Positions 26,432 through 34,704 of a stretch of 39,677 nucleotides of DNA are shown in pieces. Below the pieces are notes generated by a model that ran no database searches, was not told the origin of the DNA, and saw nothing but the letters and a program-made list of their open reading frames with translations. This stretch comes from an uncultured Collinsella sp. (lineage in GTDB: Bacteria > Actinomycetota > Coriobacteriia > Coriobacteriales > Coriobacteriaceae). The translations under genes were made by a program, and so were the position numbers. The DNA is taken from NCBI GenBank assembly GCA_934654765.1, contig CAKUGX010000006.1, positions 1-39,677 on the forward strand, written 5' to 3'. The number at the start of each line of letters is the position of its first letter. Within the stretch, counting starts at the first letter, position 1.

Positions 26432-27325
26432 CTAGAGCAGGGTGACGCTAAAGGAACGGGTGTCGGTAGCGCCCGGCGCCAGCGTAATGGTGTTGACCTT
26501 GTGCTCAAAGACGTCGTCCTCGGTGTCCATGGTAGTGTGGCCGGTCCAAGGCTCGAGCGCCACAAACGGAGCGTCGTTGGCGGCAGACCACACGCCGATG
26601 TACTTAAAGCCCTCAAAGTCGATCTTGACGCCATGGCCCGACTTGCGACCGCGCAGCGTGAGCGTGGAGCCCGGGGTATCGGTGAACATGATGGCGTCGT
26701 TATCGAAGCTGCGGTGCGTGATGGGCAGCACGTCCGAGTTATCGGGAGCCTTGTAGCTACCCTCGAACGTCATAAGGCCATCAGGCGTGATGATGGGGGC
26801 CTCGTTGGTCCAAGCCTCGGTAAACGCCAGCTCGTAATCCTCGAACGCCTCGTCTTCGGCACCGGGGGCGGGCACGTTGAATGCAGGATGACCGCCCACC
26901 GAGAACGGCAGGGCCACGTCGCCGGTGTTGGTGACGGCAAAGGTCTGCGTGAGCGTGGCGTCGCCGGTCAGGGCATAGGTCATGTTGAGCTTAAAGTGGA
27001 AGGGGAAAGCCTTGAGCGACTCGGGCGTATCGGTGATCTCGTAGGTGACGGACGAGCCGTCCTCGGAGACCTCGACGATCTTGTGCTCCACGATACGCGC
27101 GATGCCGTGGCGCGCCATCTCGCAGGTACCGGCGGCAGACGTCGCCGTGTTGTTGCGCAGCGAGCCCACGATGGGGAACAGGATGGGCGCGTGCTTGCCC
27201 CAAAAGGCCGGATCGCCCTGCCACAGATACTCGTTGCCGTTGAGGGCAAGGCTCGTGAGCTGGGCGCCCATGGAATCGATGGCCGCGGTGAGGCCGCCGC
27301 GCTTGATGGTAGTGACGGTAGACAT
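26432..27325 (-). CDS. Aldose 1-epimerase family protein (LacX/galactose-mutarotase-like)
   Basis: Beta-sandwich sugar mutarotase-like protein of 297 aa, probably cytoplasmic; equilibrates alpha and beta anomers of a hexose or hexose phosphate. Conserved residues appear in PIVGSLRNN, the substrate-binding ARHGIAR, the His of GGHPAFNVP and the general-base Glu region VALEPWTGHT. The pattern fits the LacX/YeaD-like branch more than classical GalM. GGAGG lies 7 nt before the ATG at 27325. Neighbours do not reveal the sugar. It is followed by element C. Confidence 0.85.
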   Translation of the reverse strand: MSTVTTIKRGGLTAAIDSMGAQLTSLALNGNEYLWQGDPAFWGKHAPILFPIVGSLRNNTATSAAGTCEMARHGIARIVEHKIVEVSEDGSSVTYEITDTPESLKAFPFHFKLNMTYALTGDATLTQTFAVTNTGDVALPFSVGGHPAFNVPAPGAEDEAFEDYELAFTEAWTNEAPIITPDGLMTFEGSYKAPDNSDVLPITHRSFDNDAIMFTDTPGSTLTLRGRKSGHGVKIDFEGFKYIGVWSAANDAPFVALEPWTGHTTMDTEDDVFEHKVNTITLAPGATDTRSFSVTLL

Positions 27326-27404
27326 GCTACTTCCTCCAAAAGTAAACAACAGTGTCGAGGGCTATTGTCCCACTCTTGGCGGCAAGGAGAAGCGGCAGGC
27401 GCAG

Positions 27405-28274
27405 TTATTGAGCGATTGCGTAAAGGTCGAACCCGCCCTGCGGCGTGCTATCGATCGTATCGGGCGCCTGTGAATTAAAACTCACGGGAACCATGCGCTT
27501 TGAGGCGCGGAAGCGCGTGCCATCGGTGGCGACGGGCGGCTCGTCGACCGTAAGCTCGTAGTCGCCGGGCTTGAGTTCGATGCCGTCACCAGCGGAGTTG
27601 ACATATTGATACTCGTCAATCGCCTGCCCCCTGAGTGTGCGGCCCACGATATGGATGAGCATCTGGCTGTCTCCGCGGGCGGTGTCCCATGTCGCACCGT
27701 CCTTGACCTCGACCGCCACATGCACCGAGCGCGTACGGCTGAGCGATTGCTCGACAGACATCTCGACCTTGGCGGCGTCTTGGCGCTGCTGCTCGACATG
27801 GCTCCAAACGCTACCGATTGCCGAGCAGGCGATAACGCCGGCCATGAAGGCGATGAGAATGGGGCCGAGCGGAGAGCGGCGGCCCGCGTCTTCCTCGCGA
27901 GCCAGGTCGGGGCGATGCGTGGGCGCAGGCGCCTGGGCACCCTGCGCGGGCACGTCGAGAATGCTGAAGGATGCCGTGCTGTCGGGGTCGATGGTGTGGC
28001 GCGGCTGCGGGGTCTTTGCCGGCGAGATGGACATGTCGGCTGGCTCGCCGAGCGTGGCCGTAGCGTCGGCCTTTGCCTCGTCTGCCTCGGCCTGGGCCCA
28101 GGCTTGTTCGAAGGTCAGGGGCTCGACGGGGTCGAGGGCGGCGTCCGAGTCGGCGGCGACGACGTTGCCGGTCTCGTCCTCGTCGCTCGACACGTCACGC
28201 GGCGTAGGCTCGTCCCACTCCTCGTCCGGAGCCTCACCCTCGCTATACCACCATTCAAAGTTATCGATATCCAT
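27405..28274 (-). CDS. Unknown membrane-anchored protein with acidic cytoplasmic N-terminus
   Basis: I do not recognise this 289-aa protein. The first 130 residues are acidic, low-complexity and Pro/Ala/Glu-rich (starting MDIDNFEWWYSEGEAPDEE), followed by a few basic residues and one transmembrane helix (about 137-160, PLGPILIAFMAGVIACSAIG). The remaining 125 residues would be extracellular, with a beta-rich segment containing ELKPGDYELTVDEPPVATDGTRFRA. The single internal membrane helix and acidic tail resemble envelope proteins of unknown function common in this group. The ATG at 28274 has AAGGGGG upstream. It is followed in the same direction by the epimerase gene 79 bp on. Confidence 0.7.
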   Translation of the reverse strand: MDIDNFEWWYSEGEAPDEEWDEPTPRDVSSDEDETGNVVAADSDAALDPVEPLTFEQAWAQAEADEAKADATATLGEPADMSISPAKTPQPRHTIDPDSTASFSILDVPAQGAQAPAPTHRPDLAREEDAGRRSPLGPILIAFMAGVIACSAIGSVWSHVEQQRQDAAKVEMSVEQSLSRTRSVHVAVEVKDGATWDTARGDSQMLIHIVGRTLRGQAIDEYQYVNSAGDGIELKPGDYELTVDEPPVATDGTRFRASKRMVPVSFNSQAPDTIDSTPQGGFDLYAIAQ

Positions 28275-28351
28275 ACGGGGCGCCCCCTTGGCCTCGCAAA
28301 TAAACACTTGCCAGCCTTATACCCCCAGATGGCACGGCGGCTCGCATGGAA

Positions 28352-28380
28352 TGTAACAAAGGGACTATCCCTTTGTCACA
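28352..28380. repeat. Short perfect palindrome (GGGAC/CTTTGT type)
   Basis: TGTAACAAAGGGA pairs with TCCCTTTGTCACA around a 2-3 nt centre, with one wobble position. It is 8 bp from the stop of the DUF4143 gene and may act as its transcript end. The same unit is at 21744-21764, 29862-29892 and 35882-35910. Confidence 0.75.
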
Positions 28381-28388
28381 TTTTGCGT

Positions 28389-29705
28389 TTAGCCGTGGGC
28401 GATCTTGTTTCTCAGCAAGAAGTCGACCGCCCCTACGATTCTGATGCCGTCGATGTCTGTTGGATGCTCACCATCCCTGACGATCAGGATCTTCTCGTAC
28501 GAATCAGGGATTTTTCCCAGCGTGTTTAGTTTGAGCGGTCGCAGCTCGCGCTCTCTGGTCGCCTCGGCATCGATCCGTTCGGTAACCTGGATATATTTAC
28601 GGTCCGATCCCTCGCCGATTGCGACAAAGTCGATTTCCCCCGCGCGCAGATGGCCGCAAAACACTTCGTATCCTTCAAAGACAAGCTGGTTGTAGATAAC
28701 GTTCTCGAGCATCCTTCCGCTATCGCTGCCTCTATATCCGTCAAGATAGCTGCGGATTCCCGTATCGGCTATGTAATATTTACCGCCTGTCTTGAGAAGC
28801 TCCCGCCCCTTGACGTCATACCTTTTTACCTTGGTAAACAGGTACGTCTCTTCCAGAGCGTCAATATACGCCGACACCGTCGATGCGTTGGTCTTACCGC
28901 CCGATGATTCGTTGAGCGTCCCTACGATTTTGTTGACCGAGGTTTGATTGGAGATGTTGTCTGCCAGATACGCACAGAGCCGCTCGAGAACGTCGCGCTT
29001 GGTGATAGCTCCGCGACCTCTACGCGTCGCGCGCAATAGGATATCGCGCGCGACAATCGTCTGATAGAGGCTGCGGATGTAGTCGCGGCACGGTTCGCGT
29101 CTCGGCTCGTCATGAGCCAGAAACGGCATGCCGCCATAGGTTATGTACTGCTCGAGCACGGTGTTTGAATTAAGGCGATCGCCCGTCTTGGAAACGAGCT
29201 CGGCCCTCTCGTCAAGCCCTTCGGCAACGACCGCATCGATCGAGCGAAAATCAAGATACTCGCCAAACGTGAGCGGCTGCATCTTGACCTCGATATACCG
29301 GCCCGAGATAAGCGTTGCAAGCTCGCTCGATAGCAAAAAGGCATTGGAGCCCGTGACATAGATATCGCACGGCAAATCGATTCGGAGCGAGTTAACCGCC
29401 TTTTCCCAGCCCTCGACATTCTGGAGCTCGTCAAAGAACAGATAGGGGCGATCGACACCGTCAACGCGCTCCCGAACCATGCGATAAAACGTCAGGTAAT
29501 CTGTAATCCCCGCATACTCTAGAGATTCCATCTTAAAGGTCAGCAAACGCTCGGCCGGCACCCCCTGTTGCGCCAGGTGCTCCCTCATCATGTCCAATAA
29601 CGTGGATTTGCCGCAACGGCGTATACCCGTCACGATTTTGATGAGGTCGGTATCCTGAAAAGCAATGAGTCGATCAAGATAGCGGCTTCGGCGAACGATG
29701 TTCAT
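28389..29705 (-). CDS. AAA ATPase with DUF4143 C-terminal domain, copy 1
   Basis: A 438-aa member of the AAA_14-DUF4143 family, whose role is not established. The N-terminal ATPase shows Walker A VTGIRRCGKSTLL (about 26-38), Walker B YLFFDELQ (about 88-95) and sensor VTGSNAFLLSSEL. The C-terminal domain has the restriction-nuclease-like fold signature EIDFVA...YIQVT (357-375); the ExK lysine of active PD-(D/E)XK enzymes is not evident, so catalysis may be lost. AGGGAG precedes the ATG at 29705. Upstream is a distinctive set of AT-rich inverted repeats (29732-29811). The second copy at 37419 is only distantly similar. It could be a mobile or defence-related gene; this is inference. Confidence 0.85.
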   Translation of the reverse strand: MNIVRRSRYLDRLIAFQDTDLIKIVTGIRRCGKSTLLDMMREHLAQQGVPAERLLTFKMESLEYAGITDYLTFYRMVRERVDGVDRPYLFFDELQNVEGWEKAVNSLRIDLPCDIYVTGSNAFLLSSELATLISGRYIEVKMQPLTFGEYLDFRSIDAVVAEGLDERAELVSKTGDRLNSNTVLEQYITYGGMPFLAHDEPRREPCRDYIRSLYQTIVARDILLRATRRGRGAITKRDVLERLCAYLADNISNQTSVNKIVGTLNESSGGKTNASTVSAYIDALEETYLFTKVKRYDVKGRELLKTGGKYYIADTGIRSYLDGYRGSDSGRMLENVIYNQLVFEGYEVFCGHLRAGEIDFVAIGEGSDRKYIQVTERIDAEATRERELRPLKLNTLGKIPDSYEKILIVRDGEHPTDIDGIRIVGAVDFLLRNKIAHG

Positions 29706-29731
29706 AGAGTCTCCCTAGCGCCCGGCCAGAC

Positions 29732-29811
29732 GTAACATCTTATAAACTTGCAGATTTTACAAGTTTATAAGATGTTACCTTACAAACTTGCAAATAATGC
29801 GAGTTTATAAG
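29732..29811 (-). promoter_or_regulatory. Tandem inverted repeats in the promoter of DUF4143 gene 1
   Basis: A perfect 19-bp inverted repeat (29732-29750 and 29760-29778, 9-nt spacer) is followed by a second 13-bp inverted repeat (29779-29791 and 29799-29811) with two wobble mismatches. All four arms share the half-site CTTATAAACTTG. A promoter, TTGCAA (29788-29793) - 18 bp - TATAAA (29764-29769) on the minus strand, lies inside the array, so a protein bound here would control transcription. Confidence 0.8.
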
Positions 29812-29861
29812 AAATGAGCCGCCTCCTCCGCTTTAAAACAAACTCGCGGTGCCGCTCGTCA

Positions 29862-29892
29862 ATGTGACAAAGGGACTATCTCTTTGTCACAT
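29862..29892. repeat. Short perfect palindrome (GGGAC/CTTTGT type)
   Basis: ATGTGACAAAG and CTTTGTCACAT form perfect 11-bp arms around GGACTATCT. Between the DUF4143 gene 1 array and the MerR gene. Confidence 0.75.
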
Positions 29893-29897
29893 CGAAG

Positions 29898-29960
29898 TTG
29901 CGGTGGAATAGTTCCCGTTTGTGCGATTACTCAGGCTATTTAGGAACTATTTCACCGCAA
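29898..29960 (-). repeat. 18-bp inverted repeat at the 3' end of the MerR gene
   Basis: TTGCGGTGGAATAGTTCC (29898-29915) and GGAACTATTTCACCGCAA (29943-29960) pair at 17 of 18 positions around a 27-nt loop, starting 1 nt after the MerR stop. No T-run follows on either strand, so an ordinary intrinsic terminator is not proven, but it would form a stable 3' hairpin on the mRNA. Confidence 0.65.
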
Positions 29961-29961
29961 G

Positions 29962-30828
29962 TTATTTGAGGACAACGGGGACTTGGATGCAGCAGAAGTC
30001 TTCTTGGTGGGACTCGTCGTAGCTCGTGGTATCGAGGTAGCAAAAGTCGAAGGCGTTGCCGATGGGCTGGAGCGCGTGCTCGTCCATGCAGGCAACGATG
30101 GCGCGGATGCCCTCGGGCTCGTACGGCATACCCCAGCGGCTCATGCACAGGTATGTGCCCTCGGGCAGCACTTCGACGCCAATCTTTGCCAGCTCGGCAG
30201 CATCGCTCGGCAGCAGCTCCTCGGCACCGCGTGGCAGCACGGCAAAGGAGCCGGCGCCGGCAATGGGGTCGTCGGAATGCAGCGCCTCGCGACGCAGCAT
30301 GGCGCCCCAACCGCGCATGGGACGCGTGCCCGTCAGCGCACGCATGCGCAGAATTGCCCGCATGAGCGTGGGGTGAAGCATCGAGCGGCCGCGCTCGATA
30401 TCGCCCGGAAACTCCTCAAAGACCACGTAGCGGCGCTCGAATTGCTTGAGCTCCGGCTTGCTCTCGCGTTCGCGCCAGTAAACCGCCTCGTCGTAAAAGC
30501 TCAGACGCTCCTGCACGCTCGCGCGCTCGGCTTTGAGGCCGGCAATCTGCTCGTCGAGCGCCTGCACCCGCGAGCGCAGGTGATCGGTCATCTCTCCGAT
30601 GTCGAACGTCGAGGTCAGGCGGTCGATCTCGTCGAGCTCGAGCCCCAGGTCGCGCAGCATGCAGATCAAACGCATGAGCGGGATCTGCGTAGGCGAATAG
30701 AAACGGTAGCCCTTTTCGTTCACCACGGCGGGCTTAAACAGGCCGATCTTGTCGTAGTAGATGAGCGTTTGGCGCGAAACGTTAAACAAGCTCGCCATCT
30801 CGCTAATCGCATACATGCCCGTCTGCAT
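29962..30828 (-). CDS. MerR-family transcriptional regulator with effector-binding domain
   Basis: A 288-aa regulator. The N-terminal MerR winged helix (YAISEMASLFNVSRQTLIYYDKIGLFKPAVVNEKGYRFYS; about residues 4-45) leads to a long dimerisation coiled coil (about 75-125, QALDEQIAGLKAERASVQERL) and a C-terminal domain of about 150 residues like the GyrI-type ligand pocket of BmrR-class proteins (VEVLPEGTYLCMSRWGMPYEPEG, acidic end). It lacks the metal-binding Cys of MerR/CueR, so the effector is probably a small organic molecule. GGGAGG precedes ATG 30828. It is downstream of ubiX in the same direction. Two promoters in the locus carry matching 19-bp-spacer dyads of the MerR type (34705-34735, 35844-35874). 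Confidence 0.9.
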   Translation of the reverse strand: MQTGMYAISEMASLFNVSRQTLIYYDKIGLFKPAVVNEKGYRFYSPTQIPLMRLICMLRDLGLELDEIDRLTSTFDIGEMTDHLRSRVQALDEQIAGLKAERASVQERLSFYDEAVYWRERESKPELKQFERRYVVFEEFPGDIERGRSMLHPTLMRAILRMRALTGTRPMRGWGAMLRREALHSDDPIAGAGSFAVLPRGAEELLPSDAAELAKIGVEVLPEGTYLCMSRWGMPYEPEGIRAIVACMDEHALQPIGNAFDFCYLDTTSYDESHQEDFCCIQVPVVLK

Positions 30829-30856
30829 AAATCCTCCCGACACATCCTTTTTTGCG

Positions 30857-30889
30857 CACAAAGCCCGCCGCCCACAGGGGCAGCGGGCT
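30857..30889 (-). terminator. Hairpin between ubiX and the MerR gene, possible weak terminator
   Basis: On the minus strand AGCCCGCTGCCC pairs with GGGCGGCGGGCT (30862-30889, one mismatch) and is followed by TTTGTG, a poor T-run. It may reduce read-through into the regulator gene rather than stop it. Confidence 0.45.
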
Positions 30890-30921
30890 CAAACACTCCT
30901 CGTATCCTACCCTAAAGACGC

Positions 30922-31500
30922 CTATGACCAGCGCTTATAGTTTGCGCATGACACGCCGACGGCCTCGAGTGCCTTGGCGGCGATGTGATGCACCGCGTCG
31001 TCGAGCGTGACGGGACCGTTGTAAAACGTGAGCATGGGCGGCATGAGCATGACGCCCGGTACGCGCGCCAGGCGCGCCATGTTGTCGACGTGAATGGCGC
31101 TGAAGGGCGTCTCGCGCACCATGAGTACCAGGCGGCGCTGCTCTTTCATCTGCACGTCGGCCGCACGCAGCAACAGATTGTCGCTGTAGCCGCTCGCGAT
31201 GCCGGCGAGCGTCTTCATGGAGCAGGGTGCCACGATCATGCCATCGACCGGATAGGTGCCGCTTGCGATGGCGGCGCCGATATTCTTGTTGTCGTAGACC
31301 ACATCGGCATGCGTGGCATACTCGTCGAGCGTCATGCCGAGCTCCTGCTCGATGGTGATCTCTCCCCCGCGCGTGACGACAAGCGCCGACTCGGCACCGG
31401 CCTGACGCAGACATTTGAGGCACTCAAGGCCCAGCGCGGCACCGCTGGCGCCAGACACGCCAACGACAATGCGACGGGGACGGCCAGAAGACTCAGGCAT
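30922..31500 (-). CDS. ubiX: UbiX-type flavin prenyltransferase
   Basis: Makes prenylated FMN, the cofactor of UbiD decarboxylases, from FMN and dimethylallyl (mono)phosphate. The 192-aa protein has the flavin loop VVGVSGASGAALGL, the phosphate-site APCSMKTLAGIASGYSDNLLLRAADV and RRLVLMVRETPFSAIHVDNM, all typical of UbiX. It starts 33 nt after ubiD and serves it. It is not a ubiquinone gene here; anaerobic actinobacteria of this kind use UbiX for aromatic-acid decarboxylases. Confidence 0.94.
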   Translation of the reverse strand: MPESSGRPRRIVVGVSGASGAALGLECLKCLRQAGAESALVVTRGGEITIEQELGMTLDEYATHADVVYDNKNIGAAIASGTYPVDGMIVAPCSMKTLAGIASGYSDNLLLRAADVQMKEQRRLVLMVRETPFSAIHVDNMARLARVPGVMLMPPMLTFYNGPVTLDDAVHHIAAKALEAVGVSCANYKRWS

Positions 31501-31533
31501 GACAACTCCTTAACTACTTGGTAGGGCTACGTA

Positions 31534-33021
31534 CTAGAAAGAAAGCTCTGCTGCCCACTTATCTGTATCGATCTCCATGAACTGCGAGCGGATGAAGTTC
31601 TTCTTGAGGTTGAACGGGACCGTGCAGTCGAAGATGGCCTTGCAGGCGATGCCGTGCTCGCGGATCGAAGAATCGAACGCGGGGTCGTTGGACGGGTCGA
31701 GCACGTGGCAGTGGCAGCCGGGGATGGTGATGAGGTCGACGTCGGCCTGGAAGCGCGTGGTCATGGCCCACATCACGTCGCTCATATCGAAGATATCGAC
31801 ATCCTCGTCAACAAGGATGACGTGCTTGAGCTCGGAGAATGCCGAGAAGGCGAGCATGGCGGCGTTGCGCTGACGGCCCTCGTCATTTTTGCTCGACTTC
31901 TTGAACTGCATAATGGCAACGAACTTGCCGCCGCCGCAGGGAGCAGCATGGACGTTGAGCAGGCGGCCCGGGATAGCGGTCTCGACCATCTTGTAGATGG
32001 AAGCCTCGGTGGGAATACCGGCCATGGACACGTGCTCGTGCGAAGGGCCGATGCAGCTCTCCATAATGGGGTTGACACGCGTGGTGACGGCGGTGATCTT
32101 GATCACCGGGCAGACCTTGGCGCCGCCGGTGTAGCCGGGGAACTCGGGCATGGCGTAGCCGTGGCCGTTGACGTCCTCGTTGATGGTCTCGTCGTGCATG
32201 AGGTAGCCCTCGAGCACGTACTCGGCATTGGCGATGCACTTCTGCGGAACGGTGACGCAGTCGGCAAGCTCGACGGCGTGGCCGCGCAGGGCACCGGCGA
32301 TCTGCAGCTCGTTAAAGCCGAGCGGCGTGGTGGGCGCCTCGAAGCCGCAGCACATGTACACGGCGGGGTCCAGGCCGATGGAGATGGAGATGGGCATGTC
32401 CTCGCCGCGCTGGCAGTACTCGTCAAAGAACGCACCCAGGTGACGGCTGCCCGGAGTGATCCACATGGCGAGCTTGTCCTTGTCGACGCAGGAGAAGCGG
32501 TGGATGGTCACGTCGGACTGGGAGCCGTCGGGGCTCGTGCCATAGGCGAGGCCCATGGTGATGTAGGGGCCGCCGTCGACGGGCGTGTTGGTGGGAGCGG
32601 GGACGATCTTGCGCAGGTCAAAGCCCTCGTCGGTCGCCTTGTACACGACCTCCTGGCAGTCGACGTGCGCACCCTCGGCGATCTGCTCGGGCGCGATCAG
32701 GTTCTCGAAGCGCTTGCCGATCTCGAGGCCCAGGTGCTCCTCGTCCAGGTCGAGCAGGGCGGCAACACGCTTGCGGCTGGTAAGCATGCCGATGCAGACC
32801 TTGGCATCGTCAAAGCCCTTAACGTTGTTGAAGACCATCGCCGGACCCTCTTTGGTCGGACGCATAACGGTGCCGCCGGCGCCGACGTGACGATAGACGC
32901 CCGAGACCTCGGCATCGGGATCGACCTGGGTGTCGGTCTCGAGCAGCTGGCCCGGCATCTCGCGCAAAAAGTCGAGTGCGGAGCGCAGGTCGTGGATCTG
33001 GGAAGCATCGGTAGTGGGCAT
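31534..33021 (-). CDS. ubiD: UbiD-family prFMN-dependent (de)carboxylase
   Basis: Decarboxylates an aromatic or alpha,beta-unsaturated acid using prenylated FMN and a divalent metal. The 495-aa protein contains the family segments SDVTIHRFS (cofactor/metal site), AEYVLEGYL (metal-ligand Glu) and PEFPGYTGG (active-site Glu), then EASIYKMVE and VDEDVDIFDMSDVMWAM. The length fits the hydroxybenzoate/vanillate/gallate decarboxylase branch rather than phenazine or large carboxylases; the substrate cannot be fixed by eye. AAAGGAG lies 6 nt before the ATG at 33021; a longer frame to 33129 is not supported. Between the permease and ubiX genes, all same strand, and with an LpdD-like protein in the locus, it is clearly a catabolic or detoxifying decarboxylase. 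Confidence 0.92.
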   Translation of the reverse strand: MPTTDASQIHDLRSALDFLREMPGQLLETDTQVDPDAEVSGVYRHVGAGGTVMRPTKEGPAMVFNNVKGFDDAKVCIGMLTSRKRVAALLDLDEEHLGLEIGKRFENLIAPEQIAEGAHVDCQEVVYKATDEGFDLRKIVPAPTNTPVDGGPYITMGLAYGTSPDGSQSDVTIHRFSCVDKDKLAMWITPGSRHLGAFFDEYCQRGEDMPISISIGLDPAVYMCCGFEAPTTPLGFNELQIAGALRGHAVELADCVTVPQKCIANAEYVLEGYLMHDETINEDVNGHGYAMPEFPGYTGGAKVCPVIKITAVTTRVNPIMESCIGPSHEHVSMAGIPTEASIYKMVETAIPGRLLNVHAAPCGGGKFVAIMQFKKSSKNDEGRQRNAAMLAFSAFSELKHVILVDEDVDIFDMSDVMWAMTTRFQADVDLITIPGCHCHVLDPSNDPAFDSSIREHGIACKAIFDCTVPFNLKKNFIRSQFMEIDTDKWAAELSF

Positions 33022-33132
33022 AGCGTGCTCCTTTCGGGAGAGTGCCCGGCAGCGGGAGTGCCGCCGGGCTGGGGAACGTAGTGGGGCCACGGCGCTCATA
33101 GATGGGGCGCTCGGGCACTCGCAGTTCAAGCA

Positions 33133-33152
33133 CTCGGCTAATTACAGCCGAG
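33133..33152. repeat. Small hairpin between permease and ubiD genes
   Basis: CTCGGCT (33133-33139) and AGCCGAG (33146-33152) form a 7-bp stem just after the permease stop, without a T-run. A GC-rich CCCGGC/GCCGGG hairpin lies nearer ubiD (about 33043-33068). These may adjust the permease:ubiD transcript ratio. No gene is present in this 142-bp gap. Confidence 0.45.
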
Positions 33153-33163
33153 CACTCGACCGT

Positions 33164-34621
33164 TTACATCAGGCCAAAGAGGTGGAACCAGGCGGCCTCG
33201 ACCAGCACGACGATAAAGACGACCGCGGTGAGGGGAATACCCATGCGCATGGCCTCTTTGGAGGTATAGCCGCCGGCGTCCTTGCCTTCGCCGATAAGGA
33301 TCGGCAGGTTATGAAACGGCAGGATGTAGTGGATGTTGATGGACGTGAAGACGATGAGCGCCACGGCGAGCGGGCTCACGCTGGAGCCGGCCGCGAAGCT
33401 GATGAACGCCGGCACGCACACGCCGAGCACGGCCATGACCGAGCCCATGAACATGTGGATGACCATGGAGAGCGCGGCGACAAGCAGGGCGAACAGGAAG
33501 ATGTTCTCGGGCACGGAGCTGGGAAGCACGACGTCGGCGATCCAGGCGTTCATGCCGGTGGCACCGCCCACGGAGCCCACGGCCATGGCGGCCGTCAGGA
33601 ACATGAGGGACTTGATGTCGACAGCGTTCCAACTGGCGGGGGTGAGGACCTCGCCGATGATGGGCATGGCGAGAGAGACGCCGATGGCCAGGGTGACCCA
33701 GCCGATGTAATCGCCCGAGACGGTGAGCCACAGCGCGATGGCGATGACAAGCCACACGATGGTGCGGATCTCCTTGACGGAAAGCTTGCCGAGCGCGGCC
33801 TGCTTGGCCACGATCTGCTCGCGATCGTAGACGAGCTCCTTGCTGGGCTTAAAGAGGAAGAGACCCAAGAACAGGGTGCACAGCAGCGCGACCAGCATAG
33901 GCACGCTCATGTACAGGAACCAGTCAATGAAGGACGGGCTCATGCCGCCGGCCTCGGCGCTGTACTGCGCAACGAGCGGGTTGAGCGTGGAGTCGCCCGT
34001 CAGGAAGAACATGGAGCCCGGAGCGGCAGCGGCAAACACGAGGAAGCCGAGCTTGCCGCGGTCGCCGTCACCGTAGCCGGCAGACTCGGCAATGACCGAG
34101 ACGACGGCGAGGATGAGGAAGGCGCGGGGGAACGGATGCGGGATCAGCAGCGACAGCACAAAGGTGAGCGCGAAGATCGAGATGATGAGCGACTTGGCAT
34201 CGCGCACGAACTTGAGCATAAACGCATAGGCGATGCGCTCGCCCAGACCCGACTCCTTGACGGCGCTAGCAATGAGGTAGGCGCCGATGACGAGCCACAT
34301 AGTGGCCTTAGTCCACGAGCTAAACGTGGAGGCGACCGTCGCCGAGATGCTCGCGGCGCCCGTGTCGTCCACGCACACCTTAAACAGAACGAGTAGCGCG
34401 CAGTAGAGCAGGCCCACAAAGCCCGGCTGTGCCACGCCACACGCCCAGAACACCACCGTGGCGAGCGTCAACGCCAGACAGGTCTGACCGCCGACCGTGA
34501 GCTCGACCGTCGAGCTCAGCTCCGCCAAAGGAAGAAACTTCACCAGCAAAAAGACAACGATACCCAACACAAAGCCAATTTCGCGCTTGGTGATCTTAAA
34601 CGCCTTCTTTTCCGCTTCCAT
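33164..34621 (-). CDS. DASS/SLC13-type anion permease
   Basis: An integral membrane protein of 485 aa with about 12 hydrophobic segments. The overall pattern, with two repeats each carrying a re-entrant Ser-Asn/Thr-rich stretch (PGSMFFLTGDSTLNPLVAQ in the first half, SINIHYILPFHNLPILIGEG in the second), matches the divalent anion:sodium symporter/anion permease superfamily that moves dicarboxylates and related acids. As first gene of an operon with ubiD and ubiX it probably imports the acid that is decarboxylated. The ATG at 34621 is preceded by AAAGGTGGGGAG. Transport direction and coupling ion cannot be read from the sequence. Confidence 0.87.
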   Translation of the reverse strand: MEAEKKAFKITKREIGFVLGIVVFLLVKFLPLAELSSTVELTVGGQTCLALTLATVVFWACGVAQPGFVGLLYCALLVLFKVCVDDTGAASISATVASTFSSWTKATMWLVIGAYLIASAVKESGLGERIAYAFMLKFVRDAKSLIISIFALTFVLSLLIPHPFPRAFLILAVVSVIAESAGYGDGDRGKLGFLVFAAAAPGSMFFLTGDSTLNPLVAQYSAEAGGMSPSFIDWFLYMSVPMLVALLCTLFLGLFLFKPSKELVYDREQIVAKQAALGKLSVKEIRTIVWLVIAIALWLTVSGDYIGWVTLAIGVSLAMPIIGEVLTPASWNAVDIKSLMFLTAAMAVGSVGGATGMNAWIADVVLPSSVPENIFLFALLVAALSMVIHMFMGSVMAVLGVCVPAFISFAAGSSVSPLAVALIVFTSINIHYILPFHNLPILIGEGKDAGGYTSKEAMRMGIPLTAVVFIVVLVEAAWFHLFGLM

Positions 34622-34674
34622 CTCCCCACCTTTCTTGTTGGGGGCGCTCCGGATTCGCAGCCACGTTGCCACTT

Positions 34675-34704
34675 AAAAGGGGCGCCCGTTATCGGACACC
34701 CCTT
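34675..34704 (-). other. Leader hairpin of the permease-ubiD operon
   Basis: On the minus strand AAGGGGTGTCCG...CGGGCGCCCCTT forms a stable stem (34676-34703) followed by TTAAG. It lies in the untranslated leader between the predicted -10 (34705) and the start codon. It could be an attenuator or an mRNA-stabilising 5' hairpin. Confidence 0.4.

Noticed and set aside
30922..33021. ubiX and ubiD as ubiquinone-synthesis genes
   Set aside because: No other quinone genes are near; the permease, LpdD-like domain and MerR regulator point to a dedicated acid decarboxylase instead.
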